A stretch of 64,000 bases of DNA. Origin: Atopsyche davidsoni (Eukaryota > Arthropoda > Insecta > Trichoptera > Hydrobiosidae). The DNA is taken from contig JAILWY010000026.1 in assembly GCA_022113835.1 (NCBI GenBank), positions 7,591,001-7,655,000 of the forward strand, read 5' to 3'. The notes under the pieces are model-generated. The model did not search any database and was not told where the DNA came from. It saw only the letters and a program-made list of their open reading frames with translations. How positions within the stretch are numbered: position 1 is the first letter of the stretch; each line of letters opens with the position of its first letter. Of this stretch, positions 51,373 to 64,000 are shown piece by piece. A program made the position numbers and the translations under genes.

Positions 51373-54300
51373 CGATGATATTATTTTAAGAGCTTCTTTA
51401 ATCAATTTTCAATATTTGAAAAAATGTACTTAATCATTATCGACCTTGCCTATACGTTATGCTTTAATATAATATAACAGAGAACTCATAAATAATACAA
51501 AATAAGCCACTAATACAAGATATTTAATGAACAACCTAACATTATTTAATTATTTAGTTGATGAAATAATTTTTAATAGTACGTTTCAAGCCCACAAACA
51601 ATTGCGATAATTAAATCGGCTTATTAATTTGTTGCCTAGTCTTCCCGAAACAGTCCGGCCTTGCGTTCCAGCTTGTGACCTCCACGCAGTGGTTATCATG
51701 TCACCGAATTAACGCCCTTTGAAGTTCCCCGATGAATGCTGTCCTCTGTCACTCCTACATTATGTGAATTTTGTTTGTAATAAGCAATAAATTATTCACA
51801 CAACTGCGTTCCTTGTACAATATTGTACTTACATTATTATTTTATCAAATTGGAGCAAGTAACAGTACACATCAATAGAACGGTATTATCTCCATGTGTG
51901 TGACAAATGACTACAATTGCTTAATAGAGCAACATTGTACTGTTGTATTTTACCAATTAATATTTTACAATCATAATACTTAATTATTTTATGATTGTAT
52001 TCCTTAATCTTATAAGGATCCACCCTTATCCAATTTGTTAATAATGGATACGAGCTTAGCAAGCCTTTTACGTATTTACGATCTATTTTTTATATTTGGT
52101 TGAACAATTAAAATATAATTATAATTCAAACCGAATACTCTAAAGTCGTAAAGATTCAAAAGTCATAAAATTTACAAAAGTTTTTTTGTGCTACGTGAGT
52201 ATTTTGGCTACTGTTACAACTATGCGGTAAGATTATAAATAAGCAATATTTTCTTTGTTATTCCAGTAGCGGGAAGACACCTGATCTCAGATTATTGAAA
52301 TATGATTCTACAATAATACATGTAAATGATAGCTAGCTAGTTTTTATAATTTAAAAGACATTTCACCGCCACTCAATTTTTGAACGGCCATTATCGGATA
52401 TCATAGCCTTTATTGAGTATGACATATAAAACACAGATTTGTATTATTAATTTAGTTGCAATCATAAATAAGCTATTCAATATCATATTTTTGAATTTAT
52501 AAAATATAATGTTTAAGAACACAAAATCGAAAGCTATTCTTTTTTTTATAAAAAAAATCATAGAATAAATAAAAGGTGCATCGCCGGTTAAGTAGGTTTG
52601 TGCGATAAAGACCTTTTAAATAAGTTATGGATAATGATTAACTAATAATAAAATAGTGTAGTTAAATACTATATAAAAATATTTTGATATTCGAATGAGA
52701 AAGTAAATATATATTAATTTTAAATATTAATAACAGCGGCTTAAAATCATAGTTCATATTTAGGCGCATGGTTTTACAGATTTGCTATGTTTGGTAAATA
52801 TGTAATTAGTTTTTAAAGTTGACCGTGCAAGCAGGTAATTATCTTAAATGCGGTTTTATTCCAAATTAAAATGAAGTTTGTTACTTTTAAAATAAACTTA
52901 ATACATGACTGTACATGAAAATATATAGCTAATAGATAATGGAGCGCAGGAAACTGCGCAAATTATGCAAATTCAACTAGTTGAAATCGCAATAAGTGCG
53001 GACACTTGCACCATTCTTGCCGGACGCCTCCTGAAATACAGTCGCAGGTATGGTGCAGCTTTAGCAGGTTAATGAAGTTTGCCTTTTACGTCATAAACTG
53101 AATTCATTCCGAGAGTCGGATTCAACGAGGGGAGTTCTGTGCTTAATGGGATGTCGGATTTCTATGTTCTATTTAACTTTTCAGCGCTTTTACTGAGTAT
53201 TGCGTTTCAGTTTTGAAAATATACAAAATAACAATTTATTTAATGCTTATGATAATCATTTATAATAATACTTGTCGTTGTTGAAGGTTTTGAAAATTTT
53301 ACTGTAATACCTATACGTTGGTGCTCAGTAAGTCACGTACCTTGCGGTGTCAGTGGAGGATATTTAGGATGAAAAGTAATCTAACATTTGAGAAATAGTT
53401 TCTACATAGCTTTAATTCATAGCTCTGTCAAGTTTCGAAAGGTTTTACATTTTACTTTAGAATAATTTATGAGTTAAAAAAACTAAACAAGATTTTAATG
53501 CTGATTTCAAAAATATCTATGTTTTTACGAAATGTTGGAAAGTGACATTAAATTTATTTTGACGAATATTCTGCTTGAAGAAAACTTACCCGTTTTCTAC
53601 TGTGACATTTCTAAAATTTTAGAAATTAATTTACAATTCCTTAAAAGACTTAAATATCTAATTCGACTCGTATAAATTAGTAGACAGGTTATTTTCGAAA
53701 AAAAAATATTATTAAAATACTTATAAATAAAGTATCACCTGCATGATTTGATATATTTTTATGGTCTTTTATGTCTGCAGATAAGCAAGTTAACCGTTAA
53801 TAAGGGGCCTTTGACATGTAGCCGTATTCTACATGAACGCACACTCGGTCCTATCTCAAATTAAATCTCACTTTACATTTTATAACTGGCTCGTATAATC
53901 CGCTGAAAGCTCTTCTTTTGATGCGACACACCGACTGCGCTTGCAGGAGACGATAAATAAGGTTCACGTTCAGATAAACCGAGCTTCTATTTGACTGAAA
54001 TTGATAACGTCGTGCAAGTGTAATCTGTTTTCAAACCGTTTGCAGTATAGGCATTTCGAATTTAAAAATAGCCAGTATTTTTATTATATTTTTTAAAAAA
54101 ATGCTGTTATAAGTATGTAAATTTTTTTAAAAATATATGGTTGATGGGATAAAAAATCATACATGATAAATGCCTTACCCAGAAGAGAGCTTTGTGCACC
54201 AGACATTCTGATAAGAGTAATGGTGATAAATGTTGGTTTGCTCAGTTTGTCTTGCGGTCATCAATTTCTCAATTAAATAAGATAAATATTCATCAAATTT

Positions 54301-55205
54301 AATTTAATTTCACTCAGTTATTTTATTTATTTTAACACAGTTTGTAATTTTTCAAATGTTTTAAGCATAACATTTTCACAAAATAAATGTATAAAAGTAT
54401 TCTCGAAACAAATGTTATTGAGTTGAGCGCTTTCAAATGCCAGTCACTAATACTAATGAACGAAACAAAAATAAAACCACCATACGAAAATATAATAAAA
54501 AAAGTTAGTTTTGAAATAAATAACGTAAACACAAAAAATTATGAAAGTTTGTAATTGAAACGACTATTTCTCGTTATTCAATTGATATTTTTATCAATGT
54601 TGGCCTCATTATTTTCTACCAAAAATTAAATATAATAGCTGCCACTTATCAAAATATTTTGAAGGTCTAGTTATTTTTAGTGGCTTGTCTGAAAAAATTA
54701 TGTTTCATTACTCAATCTATACAATTAATTATTGAGCATGTGATATGAAGTCATTTATAAATAATTTACGCAACGCGGTTTCCTGTTTTCACAGCACTTG
54801 GTTTGATATCTCGGTCAGTTGCAGTCAACATCCTACGAGGTTTGGGTTATTGAAGTTGACAGATTGTGGTAATGCGGATTTGCATGGAGTCAACGTTTCT
54901 GCTAAATGCATTTCCCTCAACAGTTACCTTTACAGGTTCTAATATTGTACGAGCTTCTCTTGATATTATACAATCCTGCCATATTACATTTATTCTTCTC
55001 CGAGTGAGATATTTCCATTTATGACATGAAATGTTTAAGCTTTAAACTTTAAAGGATGTAATTCTTCTAGCACAAAGTTTAATTTTTAAAAAAAAACTGC
55101 CTCATAAGTAATTTTTATTTTATATATTGGCTCTAATGAATTAAGAGTGGTAATTAATTTATAAATTATAAGTGTAAATTTTTATTTTCTAAATTTGGCT
55201 TAATC

Positions 55206-55249
<44 letters not shown>
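55206..55249. repeat. (AT)n microsatellite
   Basis: About twenty AT units with one interruption (ATACAT). A 60-codon minus-strand frame over it is an artefact. Confidence 0.92.
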
Positions 55250-55250
<1 letters not shown>

Positions 55251-55744
55251 GAGTATATATATAAAACACAAACTAAAAAACCAACGTGGATCTGGCTGCG
55301 CTAAGCTTTTGAACCATCCAACCGATGTGCCCCAAACTGGTTTCATTTGAAAGCCAATAATACTAAGGTGGTTTAAGACCACTTAAATTAAACAAGTAAT
55401 AATCAAATTCGGTGCATTCGGCGGATTAAAAAATGCCACCGAAAAGAGCTGTAAATTAAGAAAAACTTTTTTTTGAAATTGGCTATAAATTAATTAATTA
55501 TAAATATTTTTTTTCTGAAAATTAGCACATAGGCAAAAAAAATTGTGTTTTATAAGTATAAATCATCTCATAAGAATTATTAATTTAATTTGAGTGTAAA
55601 TCAGCTTACAATAATTATTTACCAAATTATTACCTACATTTTATTCTTGTATTATTATGTCTATTCAATATTACATAACACTTTACATCTTTGATAAATA
55701 TTTTTATTTGTTTTTCAAAAATAACACAGATAATGTTAAAATAA

Positions 55745-55949
55745 TTCATTTTTTTGACAGAGAGTACTTGATGAAATTCCATTTGAATATTTTAAATAGA
55801 ATAAAATACTTAAGGGATTATTTTCCACATGTTAATTTTTATTGGTTACCGGTTTCGATAAGTTTGATTGATAATGCCAACGTGAAAGGTTGGCAAAACT
55901 GGTCACCAAAAAAAATCACCCAATCATTTTACTGTATTTATAATATACT
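55745..55949 (-). mobile_element. Degraded copy of fold-back family A
   Basis: TTTTTGACAGAGAGTACTTG (55751-55770) matches the tail end of element A (2677-2696), and the alignment continues through AAATTCCATTT, AATAAAATACTT, TTTTTATTGGT-ACCGGTTTCG. The second-arm core GATAATGCCAACGTGAAAGG (55870-55889) is retained with stem II GCCAAC/GTTGGC, but the GAAA has become CAAA and most of the first arm is deleted. The 10-mer GATAATGTTA occurs at 55729-55738 and 55950-55959 and may be an imperfect target duplication. The copy is clearly inactive. Confidence 0.7.
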
Positions 55950-56952
55950 GATAATGTTATTAAAAGTTTCAGTTCATACATTTTATGACGAGTTACACTG
56001 TTGAGTAATCTTTCAAACACTTTTATTTTAAAATTATGCTTATTTAAGTTCCATTGCTTCTTTATTTTACTGAATTGAAAATATTACTCATTTCACAACA
56101 AATTCAACATACTCGTACCTACAAATTGAAGTAATCAGATGAAGCAATTATATTTTATCTTATCTTTAGTTAATTTAAAAAAAAAACTAAATTACATCGA
56201 TTTTTTATATTCCATTGCTAAATTTTTCGTTCATTGTGGAATTATCGTTCTTTTTAGGGGATTCCATTTAACTTTTTCTACAAGCCTTACTATCGTAGCT
56301 TCATATAAACTCAGCAAAGATAGAAATAAAACTAAAAAGTGAGGGCAAAACAACCCCACTTCCCCAAATCAATACCTCCCCCTTAGGTAGTTATCGGCTG
56401 GGGGTTGTGTTTCTCAGCGTGTACTAATAACCTTGGTTACTTGGAGGTTTCATGATTTCAGCTCTAAATATAAATAGAGAATAAAAACCATTACTGCGAA
56501 TATTTAAGCAAAAATATTTCTAAGTACGTTCATACATTTCTTAAAAATAAGAATGAAGTATTGATTTTTGCATCGGATTTAAAGTTTATAATTTGTACGT
56601 ATGTGTTTAAGTTTTTTTAAACTAAATTTATAAAACCTAAAATTCTTAATGATACATGCATTAAACTGGTAGTCTTTCAAACCTAAAACTTAATCAATAA
56701 TCGATCCGTTATTTTCGCAGTAAATAATCTCCTTAAAAAACATATCTGACAAAGTTTTTTGGCAGTGCAAAATGTTAATATCACCTGATTCTCCCGGATG
56801 TACTTTAAAGTCCATCAATATTATAGTACCTTTAAGGAAACTCCGTTTAGAGTATCCGTATCTCTTAAAGGTTTTTACTTCTATAAATTCAGTGTAATGG
56901 CATGAGATACACATACATAGCTCCTTTTTAAAGTAAATAACACCTCTTCTTA

Positions 56953-56974
56953 ACACACACACACACACACACAC
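56953..56974. repeat. (AC)n microsatellite
   Basis: Eleven AC units. The 121-codon minus-strand frame crossing it (56690-57055, with a VCVCVCV run) is not a convincing gene. Confidence 0.92.
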
Positions 56975-59900
56975 ATTATTTTGTGTTCCTCGTATAGGTT
57001 TTATTTTCCACGACATAAGTTTTTCGGGCAACGTTGTTAGTAAAGATTTATTCACGGAAAAACACGTAGTGGCTCGGTAAAAAATAGGTGTGATTACCGG
57101 CGGAAATATGCTGTATAATCATCCGGGGAGGCCAATAAACACAAGTAGGAAATAAACATTTTCCAAAGGTACCTACCGGAAAGCGAAATATATTGGTCTG
57201 TGAGGAATCGTAGATTATCAAAGCTTTTATCTTTGTGGCGTGATGAAATTAAATTGGAATCTTCAATCAATCTCCCTGTCTCGTAAAATAATATTTAGTG
57301 CTTAAGTTGTACATCCTCTGTTAGTAGTTACTATATATGTATAACTATCAAGAATATATTTTTTCCATTGCTGACGCCACTATGAAACGAACTTTTTTGT
57401 GTTTACTACTTGTAAAATTACTATAAGCTCTCACGAAACACGACTGTGTTTGTATTTGAACTTCAAAAATAAATCACAACCCGAATGTTAAAGTATTCAA
57501 CACTTTATTCATTAGCGGTTTTTCAAAATTGTATGATATATAAAGCTCAGTCTTTTATTTCCATTTAACCTAACACAATCTAGCCTTGATTTCAAAATCA
57601 AGGGATTTTTATATTTATATATTCATTGAAAAAAATATTATTTGTTTGGTAATACAACAAAATATTGTTGAGAGATCATCTTCTGTTAATATAAAAATTA
57701 AAATTGGTGATGTTTAGGCTACACAGAAGTTATTACTAACTAAGTATTTTAGTATTGGCATTCAATTGAATTGGATATCGGATAGTTTTCTGATTCAAAA
57801 CAACAAATCTCATAATGGAAATTAATCTCCAACAGCACTAATAACTTCCAGAAAATGCAATTCCAGATTTATCTAATCCAATCAGATCATATGCATAAAA
57901 GATAATCTCTTCGTTGAAAATAATAGTTATTTAAATTATAAAACAAACAAAATATTATCATATATTAAATTTGTACTATAAACATAGGCATTCTCTTCAA
58001 AAAATTTAGTTAAAAAAAATATTTAGCGGTGGCTTAATAATTAATCTTGGCGTAGCATTCAGAATATTTTGCAACCATTATAAATAAATAATGTAATAAA
58101 TAAAAATAAATTAATCATCATCATGCTATTTTTATAAGCTTATAACTTTTAATTTTACAGGTAACTCAATGTGTTATTTATAACCTTGATTTCTTACATA
58201 AATATCCTGACACCAATGTGAATATGCTGAATAAATAGGGACACCATCTTTTTATCTCAACATTATTTATATTTTAATTCTCATGGGTCTTTCATTTCCC
58301 GGCTCTTTCGCGTCCCTTTGCCTGTACAGGCTCCCGAGAGATGGATCTTACAAGCTACAAGAAGCCTACCTCTGAAAACAACATTTTAGTCTTAGCCTGA
58401 GAATATCTCTTCATTTTATTTACACTTTATATTGCGCATGTATTCATAAAGCACACCACCTGCCTTAAATTACACTCTTTCGACCCAAAATTAAAATAAT
58501 ATTTTAATAATGCTGTATTTTTTTTTGTATCCCAGAAAATATCACCTGTTTTTTTTTAAATAAAAGCGCAGAATCCTATTTTGTATATAATATCACATAT
58601 TTATATTAAAAAAATTAAATACAACATACATGCTCATAAAATAATTTGTTATTGTTAAATGTAATTAAAAGCGTTTCGTTCGTAGACGAAATTTTTTTAT
58701 GAAATTTTGACCCTAAGTAGTTAATAATAAATTTATTATGAATGATTGTTATCAGTGTTTAACGTATTATTTAGATCAAGTTTATAGGTAAATAGGAATT
58801 CAAGCATATGCGGATAGTGGTTTTGTATGTAAAATCTAACAACACAAAATCATCACACGTTGTGAGATGATGTATTGAAACCAAAATTATTATGAGATTG
58901 AAATGAATGATAGATTCAATATATTTTTAATTAATTTTCAGTATAATTTTGTTTCGTCTACACGTGCTGGTTCACTCAGCTCCTCGTATAAGATAAGATC
59001 ATGTCCAGGTCAGCGAGTTCCTTGATCAGCGAGTTGCCTCGTTATCAACTCGCTCGGTGTGAGCACGACAGACATTACCTAATGTGGCTTGATTGAACTT
59101 CTTAGCAATAACGCATTTATTTCGCTGGAATAGAATTAATTACGACCCGCCTCAATGATCACATGCTACCTTCTTATAGCATTAGCGGAATACACATCCT
59201 GAGATCTTTTAACCAGAATCATTCAATCATTACATCTATGATTTATTTATACTATTAGATAGATAAAATTTTCTACATTCGCTGCAAAACAACTGAGAAC
59301 AGAATTCTAAAGAAAAGTGTCCTTTTTTGCGCTGTTTGTTTAAGTAAATCCACAAAACAACACCTAAAACTACAGGAAGCTGTTGGCTAATTGGTAGGCA
59401 GCGTATACAGGCTTTACTTTCTCTACCATTTAACAGCCCTTAGTTTAAATATCTTGTATATTTTATCTGAACTTGGAAATTTTTTGAATAGCAAATCATA
59501 AAAAATTTCGACCTATTTTATGAGTGGCAATAAAACCTTTCATGATTTTGTCATCTATAAATGTGTTAACCATTTTACGATTAAATATTTGCCGTGAATT
59601 TATTGAATCACGTCATGTCCCAATAATTTCAAGCTATCTCTATAGATAGGCGACACAGTCGAGTACACATTATCGAAAGCCTCTTTATCTAAATTATTCA
59701 ATAGTAACTAATGTGAAATTTTATTAAAAGACAGTTTTTTGTGTAATAAATATTGATTTATTGAAAAAATAATAACTCATAAATATATAACAAATGGAAT
59801 TAAATATAAATAACTTACGATGAAGGCAATATTGTGCGTAGGTTTTATATTTTTAAGAGTGCGTATTTGATTTTTTTTTACAAGCAGCATAACCAGATCT

Positions 59901-61663
59901 GGTTTTTTCTAATGCATTGCTAAAATGATGCAAATAATGTCTTTTTTTTTATTATAAACGCATTTTTAATTCATTATCATTTTATTAAGATGTGAAAAAA
60001 TGGGTTAGTTAAAAATATGAACACGCAAACTAACATTGTCATAAGTCGCTTCAAAAATGTATTATTGAGTAAGAAATTCAAAGCAATCACGAATAATATA
60101 ATACTCTTCACGTAGTTAATCTATGACGTGCTCTCTAGAAATCTCATAAATATTTCCTTGTGATTTTGATTGAAAAATCTCTATTTCTACAGACAGTCAT
60201 TTCTAAAAATGTGATTAAGACAATTAAAGTTCATGAATTAGTTTCTAACCGTGTTCCTTTTAAATACATAGCTTGTTATTGAGTTCTGATCAAACGGTGT
60301 AGATGCTGTAAGTTCGACACTGATGAAACTAAAGTAGGATTGGAAGTTTTAATGGATATCTTACGTGGAAGATAATGTCCATTTAGCTGATTACAAAGTC
60401 TCGAGAAAACTAAAATCTCGAAGAGTTCATTCATTTTTGTTTTAAAGTTTGCAGACTGGCGAAACTATATTTTAAACGGCTTTAAGTGCCATGAAAATTA
60501 TTGACCCCTTTGAAATTCGGAAAGTTCTGCTAAATATTTAATATTTAAGTCGATGAAATCTAATATTTACTTAATATTTCTAGACTACCACTATTAATAG
60601 ATACGTTTAACTAAAACGTCTATTTTTAAGATCTTAAACTATCAATGAAGTTGCTCCCGGTTTGCTTGAAATTTGAGTATCCCCAGAGTGATGTAACTCA
60701 CACATCTTTTAATTTGATCGAGGATTATTTTTATTTACACTATAGAATTTTTTTTTTAAATCTTAAACCATCCATAAAAATTAGTGTGACAGTAATTTAC
60801 TATAAATACCTTTGAATAAAATAATATTTTTTTTTGAGAATATTTAAAAATATATATGATTATTTAATTAGTTTAATTGAACAAGTATGAAATTTCATAC
60901 TCTTTATTCAAGCAGATTTTTTTTCAGTCTCCTTTTTCACGAACATGGGTCTATTAAGACAATGTTAATAAATCACTAATCTCATTAAGGAAATCTCCTA
61001 TGCCCTTCTATTGATATATCATCAATTTTAATGTGTCAATCTCATATTTTCGTGTTGGGCCTTTTTAAATTTTTCTTTCTCCTTTGTTAGAAATAAAATT
61101 CTGTGCGTCGGTTCTCCCCCATTTCTTTTCATCTCCAGGTTGTTATCCGTTGACGCGATCTTGTGATATTTCTCGTATATTGTTGCCAGTCCAATTTTTT
61201 TTATATCGAATTGACGGACGGACGTTTAGGTTGGTTGACTTTTGAATCGAATTAGGGATAATTAAAATATTATTATTTTCAATTAACACAATGTTGCGTT
61301 GAACTGTATTAGTTTATTCCTGAAAAATCTCTATTTTTTATCTTATTTAATAATATAGTCTTCTTATATTCATATGCAATGATAGATCGCACTTGGCGAG
61401 AGAATTATTGCGTTAATAGCTTAAAAGATTGAAAAAATTTCAAGTAACTTCATTTTTATGTAATATTTATTTATTTAAATCGTTATTGTTAACGACTAGA
61501 AAGAGGGAACTAGAAAAAAAATCATCAATGTAGGATGTATTGAGTCTTGCTATAACTTAGAAATCGTAGAGGTATTGAAATTGAAAATTCACCAGTTCAA
61601 CGAAGAATTTACAAATACTTTTATTGTGTGCTTGAACTGATAAACAAAGGACTTTATTTCTTC

Positions 61664-61671
61664 CCTTACAG
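61664..61671. repeat. Left target-site duplication of the hAT element
   Basis: CCTTACAG directly before the left terminal repeat matches TCTTACAG (63229-63236) directly after the right one at 7 of 8 positions. Eight-base duplications are typical of hAT elements. Confidence 0.8.
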
Positions 61672-61819
61672 CAGTGGTCCCCAACCCTATGCCCGCGGGC
61701 ACCATGGCGCCCCCCAAACGTTTTACGTGTGCCCGCCGCTGTGCGATCACGATTTAAAAAATTATTTAAGTTAACAATAAAATGTTATGAAACAAATTAA
61801 TATTTGGTAACTAAACAGA

Positions 61820-61872
61820 GAAATATAAGCGAAAATAATAATATCGTTTTAATTTTCAAAATAATAATCCTT
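61820..61872. repeat. Direct repeat flanking the minisatellite, left copy
   Basis: GAAATATAAGCGAAAATAAT and the following 33 bases are repeated at 62385-62437 with a few substitutions (AATATCGTTTTAATTTTCAA against TATATCTTTATAATTTTCAA). Both copies lie inside the hAT element, one on each side of the 51-bp repeat array. Confidence 0.8.
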
Positions 61873-61997
61873 TCCAAAAAATAATAAATAAACCTGTTGA
61901 AATAGCATATTATGGATGTGGTACGATTTGTCTTTGTCTAATGCGTTCACGATATTCTTCAGATACTTGGTGGAAAAGTTGCTAAATATATATTAAT

Positions 61998-62372
61998 CTG
62001 ATATTTTTGCAGTACTATGATGAAAGCGATGTGAAAGTGTCTCTGATATTTTTGCGTTAGTAAAAATAAGGTAAAAGCGATGTGAGAGTATGTCTCTGAT
62101 ATTTTTGCGTTAGTAAAAGTGAAGTGAAAGTGATGTGAAAGTGTCTCTGATATTTTTGCGTTAACAAAAGTGAGGTGAAAGCGATGTGAAAGTGTATCTG
62201 CTATTTTTGCGTTAGTAAAAATGAGGTGAAAGTGATGTGAAAGTGACTCTGATATTTTTGCGTTGATAAAAGTGAGGTGAGAGCTATGCGAAGGTCTATC
62301 TGATACTTTTGCGATAGGACTGGTGAGATATAAGCTATGTGAAAGTCTACCTGACATTTATGCAATTAGACG
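61998..62372. repeat. 51-bp minisatellite inside the hAT element, about eight units
   Basis: The start marker CTGATA (or close variant) occurs at 61998, 62043, 62096, 62147, 62198, 62249, 62300 and 62351, mostly 51 bases apart; the first two intervals are 45 and 53. The unit contains TTTTTGCGTTAGTAAAA, GTGAGGTGAAAG and GATGTGAAAGTGT. Units diverge by several bases, so this array is older than the 42.5-kb satellite. The 132-codon minus-strand frame (61959-62357) with 17-residue repeats such as SHHFHLIFTNAKI follows from 51 being divisible by three and is not supported as a gene. Confidence 0.92.
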
Positions 62373-62384
62373 ATAATTAAACGG

Positions 62385-62437
62385 CGAAATATAAGCGAAA
62401 ATAATTATATCTTTATAATTTTCAAAGTAATTATTCT
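62385..62437. repeat. Direct repeat flanking the minisatellite, right copy
   Basis: Partner of 61820-61872. It runs directly into the transposase remnant, so the duplicated segment probably belonged to the original element next to this coding region. Confidence 0.8.
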
Positions 62438-62444
62438 TGGATCC

Positions 62445-62663
62445 AATGTATCAGATGAGGACTTCTGGAATATAGTACACTTAAACAAATTACCATTCTT
62501 GAAAAGAGGAGCATACAAAATTAAATCGTTTTTCGGTTCTACATACTTGTGTGAATCATTGTTTTCAACAATGAATATCATAAAATCAAAGGGCAAATTT
62601 CGACATACAGATGAACATCTTGATCTTGAGCTTACGGGCAGGAATATCATCATACTCCCCTAA
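62445..62663 (+). pseudogene. hAT transposase C-terminal (dimerisation) domain remnant
   Basis: A 72-codon open reading ends at TAA (62661-62663). It contains DEDFWNIVHLNKLPFLKRGA, then YKIKSFFGSTYLCESLFSTM, NIIKSKGKFRHTDEHLDLEL. The block F-G-S-T-Y-L-C-E-S-x-F-S-T-M followed by I-K-S-K and T-D-E-H-L is the hallmark of the hAT dimerisation domain, most like Charlie/ZBED-type and GTF2IRD2-type relatives. The rest of the transposase (zinc finger and catalytic core) is missing, replaced upstream by the minisatellite and AT-rich sequence. No start codon can be assigned. The antisense frame at 62405-62653 is its shadow. Confidence 0.93.
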
Positions 62664-64000
62664 TTACGAAGCAATGGTCAATGAAATGCAATGCCAGCGA
62701 TCACATTGAATTTGATATTTCTCTTTTTTTATATTGAATTTTGATGATTGGGTCGACTTTGGGCAATTCTGATTGGTTCTTCTGATTGGAAATTTTTATT
62801 TAAAAATCAAACAATAAAAATATTAAAATTTACATTAAATATTGTTGGTGCATTAAAATCTTAATAAACTTAGTCCGGACCCTAATTGATATTTTCGTAT
62901 TCTTACCTGTTGTTTGCAATATGCAGCTATAGATGTACATTTTAAAGTTGCTATTAAAAATAATTATTCGTTGCATATTCGCCCCAACTCGATCTAATTA
63001 CCAGAATTTTTATGCTATTATTTACTACTTATTATTTATTGAACATAAAAATTTAAACAATTTTTTTTATATTTTATAATTATATTTTTGGAATTAAATA
63101 TTTTTGTGCATTATATACATTATGGACTATGTCCAACTATAAATATACCTTAAAAAAATTAATGGTGTCCGCCGCCCGACCGGCATTCTAGAATGTGCTC
63201 TTAGGTGCAAAAAGGTTGGGGACCCCTGTCTTACAGGGACTTTCAAATGTAAATACCTAAAAATAATTAAACATTGCTTTTGCTTGTCGTGGCTAATGAG
63301 CCTCTTGGGAAAAATAATCCAGATACAGTTTGTATAAAAAATCATCCGTTATTTTCAATGTATTTGACTTTGTAAATTTTTTTTTCTTTACTTGAAATTT
63401 ATACATTTCATTTTTAGGTTTGTACAATTTAATAACGAATTTTATACAAATATCATATGTGAATGAAAATGCTTCCAAAGAGAAGTTAAGGTTAAAGATG
63501 TAACTGTGTAACAGTATGTAAGGTTGAGTTTTCCATTAGAGGCTTTCACAAAAATTATTAAATTAATTAAAATTGGGTTCTTGTCACATTCGTAAAACAT
63601 ATTTCAAGGTTTTGAATAATAACATACAGGTGAGATAAGCTAATTAGTACATTTTGAAAAGGTAACAGCGACCCTCGACCCTTGTAATGTACTCCATTAC
63701 TAAAAACTACACTCCGAGACTACAAAGCCACTTTCACTTTGAAACTTTTGCTTTTAGCTTCTATGATAATGTCAAAGAAACGAAGATTTGAGACAATTTA
63801 CTGCCTGTTGCCTCCTCGTTTATTTCATGCTGTGTTCTCTCAAAATTATATTACTACTTGAAAACACTCACTGAGTAATCATCTTACATAAATCTATTTG
63901 TTTAAATTATTATGAATTTGATTTATCATTTAATTTTTAATATAATTTTCTATAAACATCTTCGCGTTTTTTATGTTATGAACTATGTTATTTTTGAGAT

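Larger units (their letters stand above)
61672..63228 (+). mobile_element. Decayed hAT-superfamily DNA transposon, 1557 bp
   Basis: The left end CAGTGGTCCCCAACC and the right end GGTTGGGGACCCCTG form terminal inverted repeats with one mismatch, of the CAGNGGTCCCCAACC class known in hAT elements. They are flanked by a 7-of-8 target duplication. The ends are GC-rich (GCCCGCGGGCACC inside the left end; GTCCGCCGCCCGACC inside the right) and the middle is AT-rich. The interior keeps only the 3' end of a transposase (62445-62663) and a 51-bp minisatellite. A full transposase needs well over 1.5 kb of coding, so this is a deletion derivative that would need transposase from elsewhere. Confidence 0.93.
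15551..64000 (+). other. Epac: Epac intron of at least 48 kb, or intron plus downstream sequence
   Basis: A GTTTGT donor follows the exon. I scanned the plus strand for the expected continuation (a glycine-rich turn, then the FGES-type cassette) and saw no candidate, so the next exon probably lies beyond 64000. The stretch is mostly AT-rich sequence with scattered repeats, hairpins, a satellite, transposons and GC islands, listed separately. Long parts (about 22.6-32.9, 29.1-30.2, 44.3-47.0, 52-55 and 57-61.6 kb) hold nothing I can recognise beyond short AT repeats. Confidence 0.65.

Noticed and set aside
56690..57055. 121-codon minus-strand frame
   Set aside because: It crosses an (AC)n microsatellite, shows no family resemblance and lies in AT-rich intron.
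61959..62357. 132-codon minus-strand frame with 17-residue repeats
   Set aside because: It arises from the 51-bp minisatellite within a transposon. It has no upstream coding context and runs opposite to the transposase remnant.
62405..62653. 82-codon minus-strand frame
   Set aside because: It is antisense to the recognisable hAT dimerisation domain.

Overview
The window looks like animal, most probably insect, nuclear DNA. It is very AT-rich, has no bacterial-style gene packing, and holds only two convincing coding exons. Both belong to one plus-strand gene, an Epac-type (RAPGEF4-like) cAMP-regulated Rap guanine-nucleotide exchange factor. Exon 1231-1373 and exon 15459-15550 join in a matching phase. 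Together they encode the start of the first cyclic-nucleotide-binding domain (CNB-A). The exons are GC-rich (38 of 47 and 20 of 30 codons end in G or C) against AT-rich introns. The order of insect cannot be fixed from this sequence.

Layout. 1-1230 is the end of an upstream intron. 1374-15458 is a 14.1-kb intron holding a tRNA-like SINE fragment, a palindromic element and several GC-rich islands. 15551-64000 is at least 48 kb without another recognisable exon. It holds repeats, hairpins, a 123-bp satellite, two promoter-like GC islands (about 43.48-43.87 kb and 50.58-50.85 kb), a cAMP-response-element island (47.5-47.7 kb) and a complete but decayed hAT transposon (61672-63228).

The most interesting signal is a family of short fold-back elements. 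The best copy (17041-17423) is a nearly perfect 169-bp inverted repeat plus a 45-bp tail, flanked by an exact 12-bp direct repeat. Each arm carries a hammerhead-ribozyme-like core (CTGATGA, a paired stem II, GAAA, a self-complementary ACTAGT and a closing stem I). A second element (2671-2915), of different sequence and opposite orientation, has the same plan: palindrome, hammerhead-like core with a different but still paired stem II, self-complementary ACCGGT, a related tail and an exact 13-bp flanking repeat. A degraded relative lies near 55745-55949 and a possible fragment at 34017-34053. This suggests non-autonomous retroelements carrying dimer-type hammerheads, possibly related to Penelope-like elements.

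A second theme is the host gene. The two CNB-A exons are followed by a very long intron with promoter-like islands on the same strand. That could fit a short Epac isoform lacking CNB-A, as mammalian EPAC2B does, but it is inference. Most open frames over 60 codons are chance frames in AT-rich intron or frames kept open by repeats with periods divisible by three.
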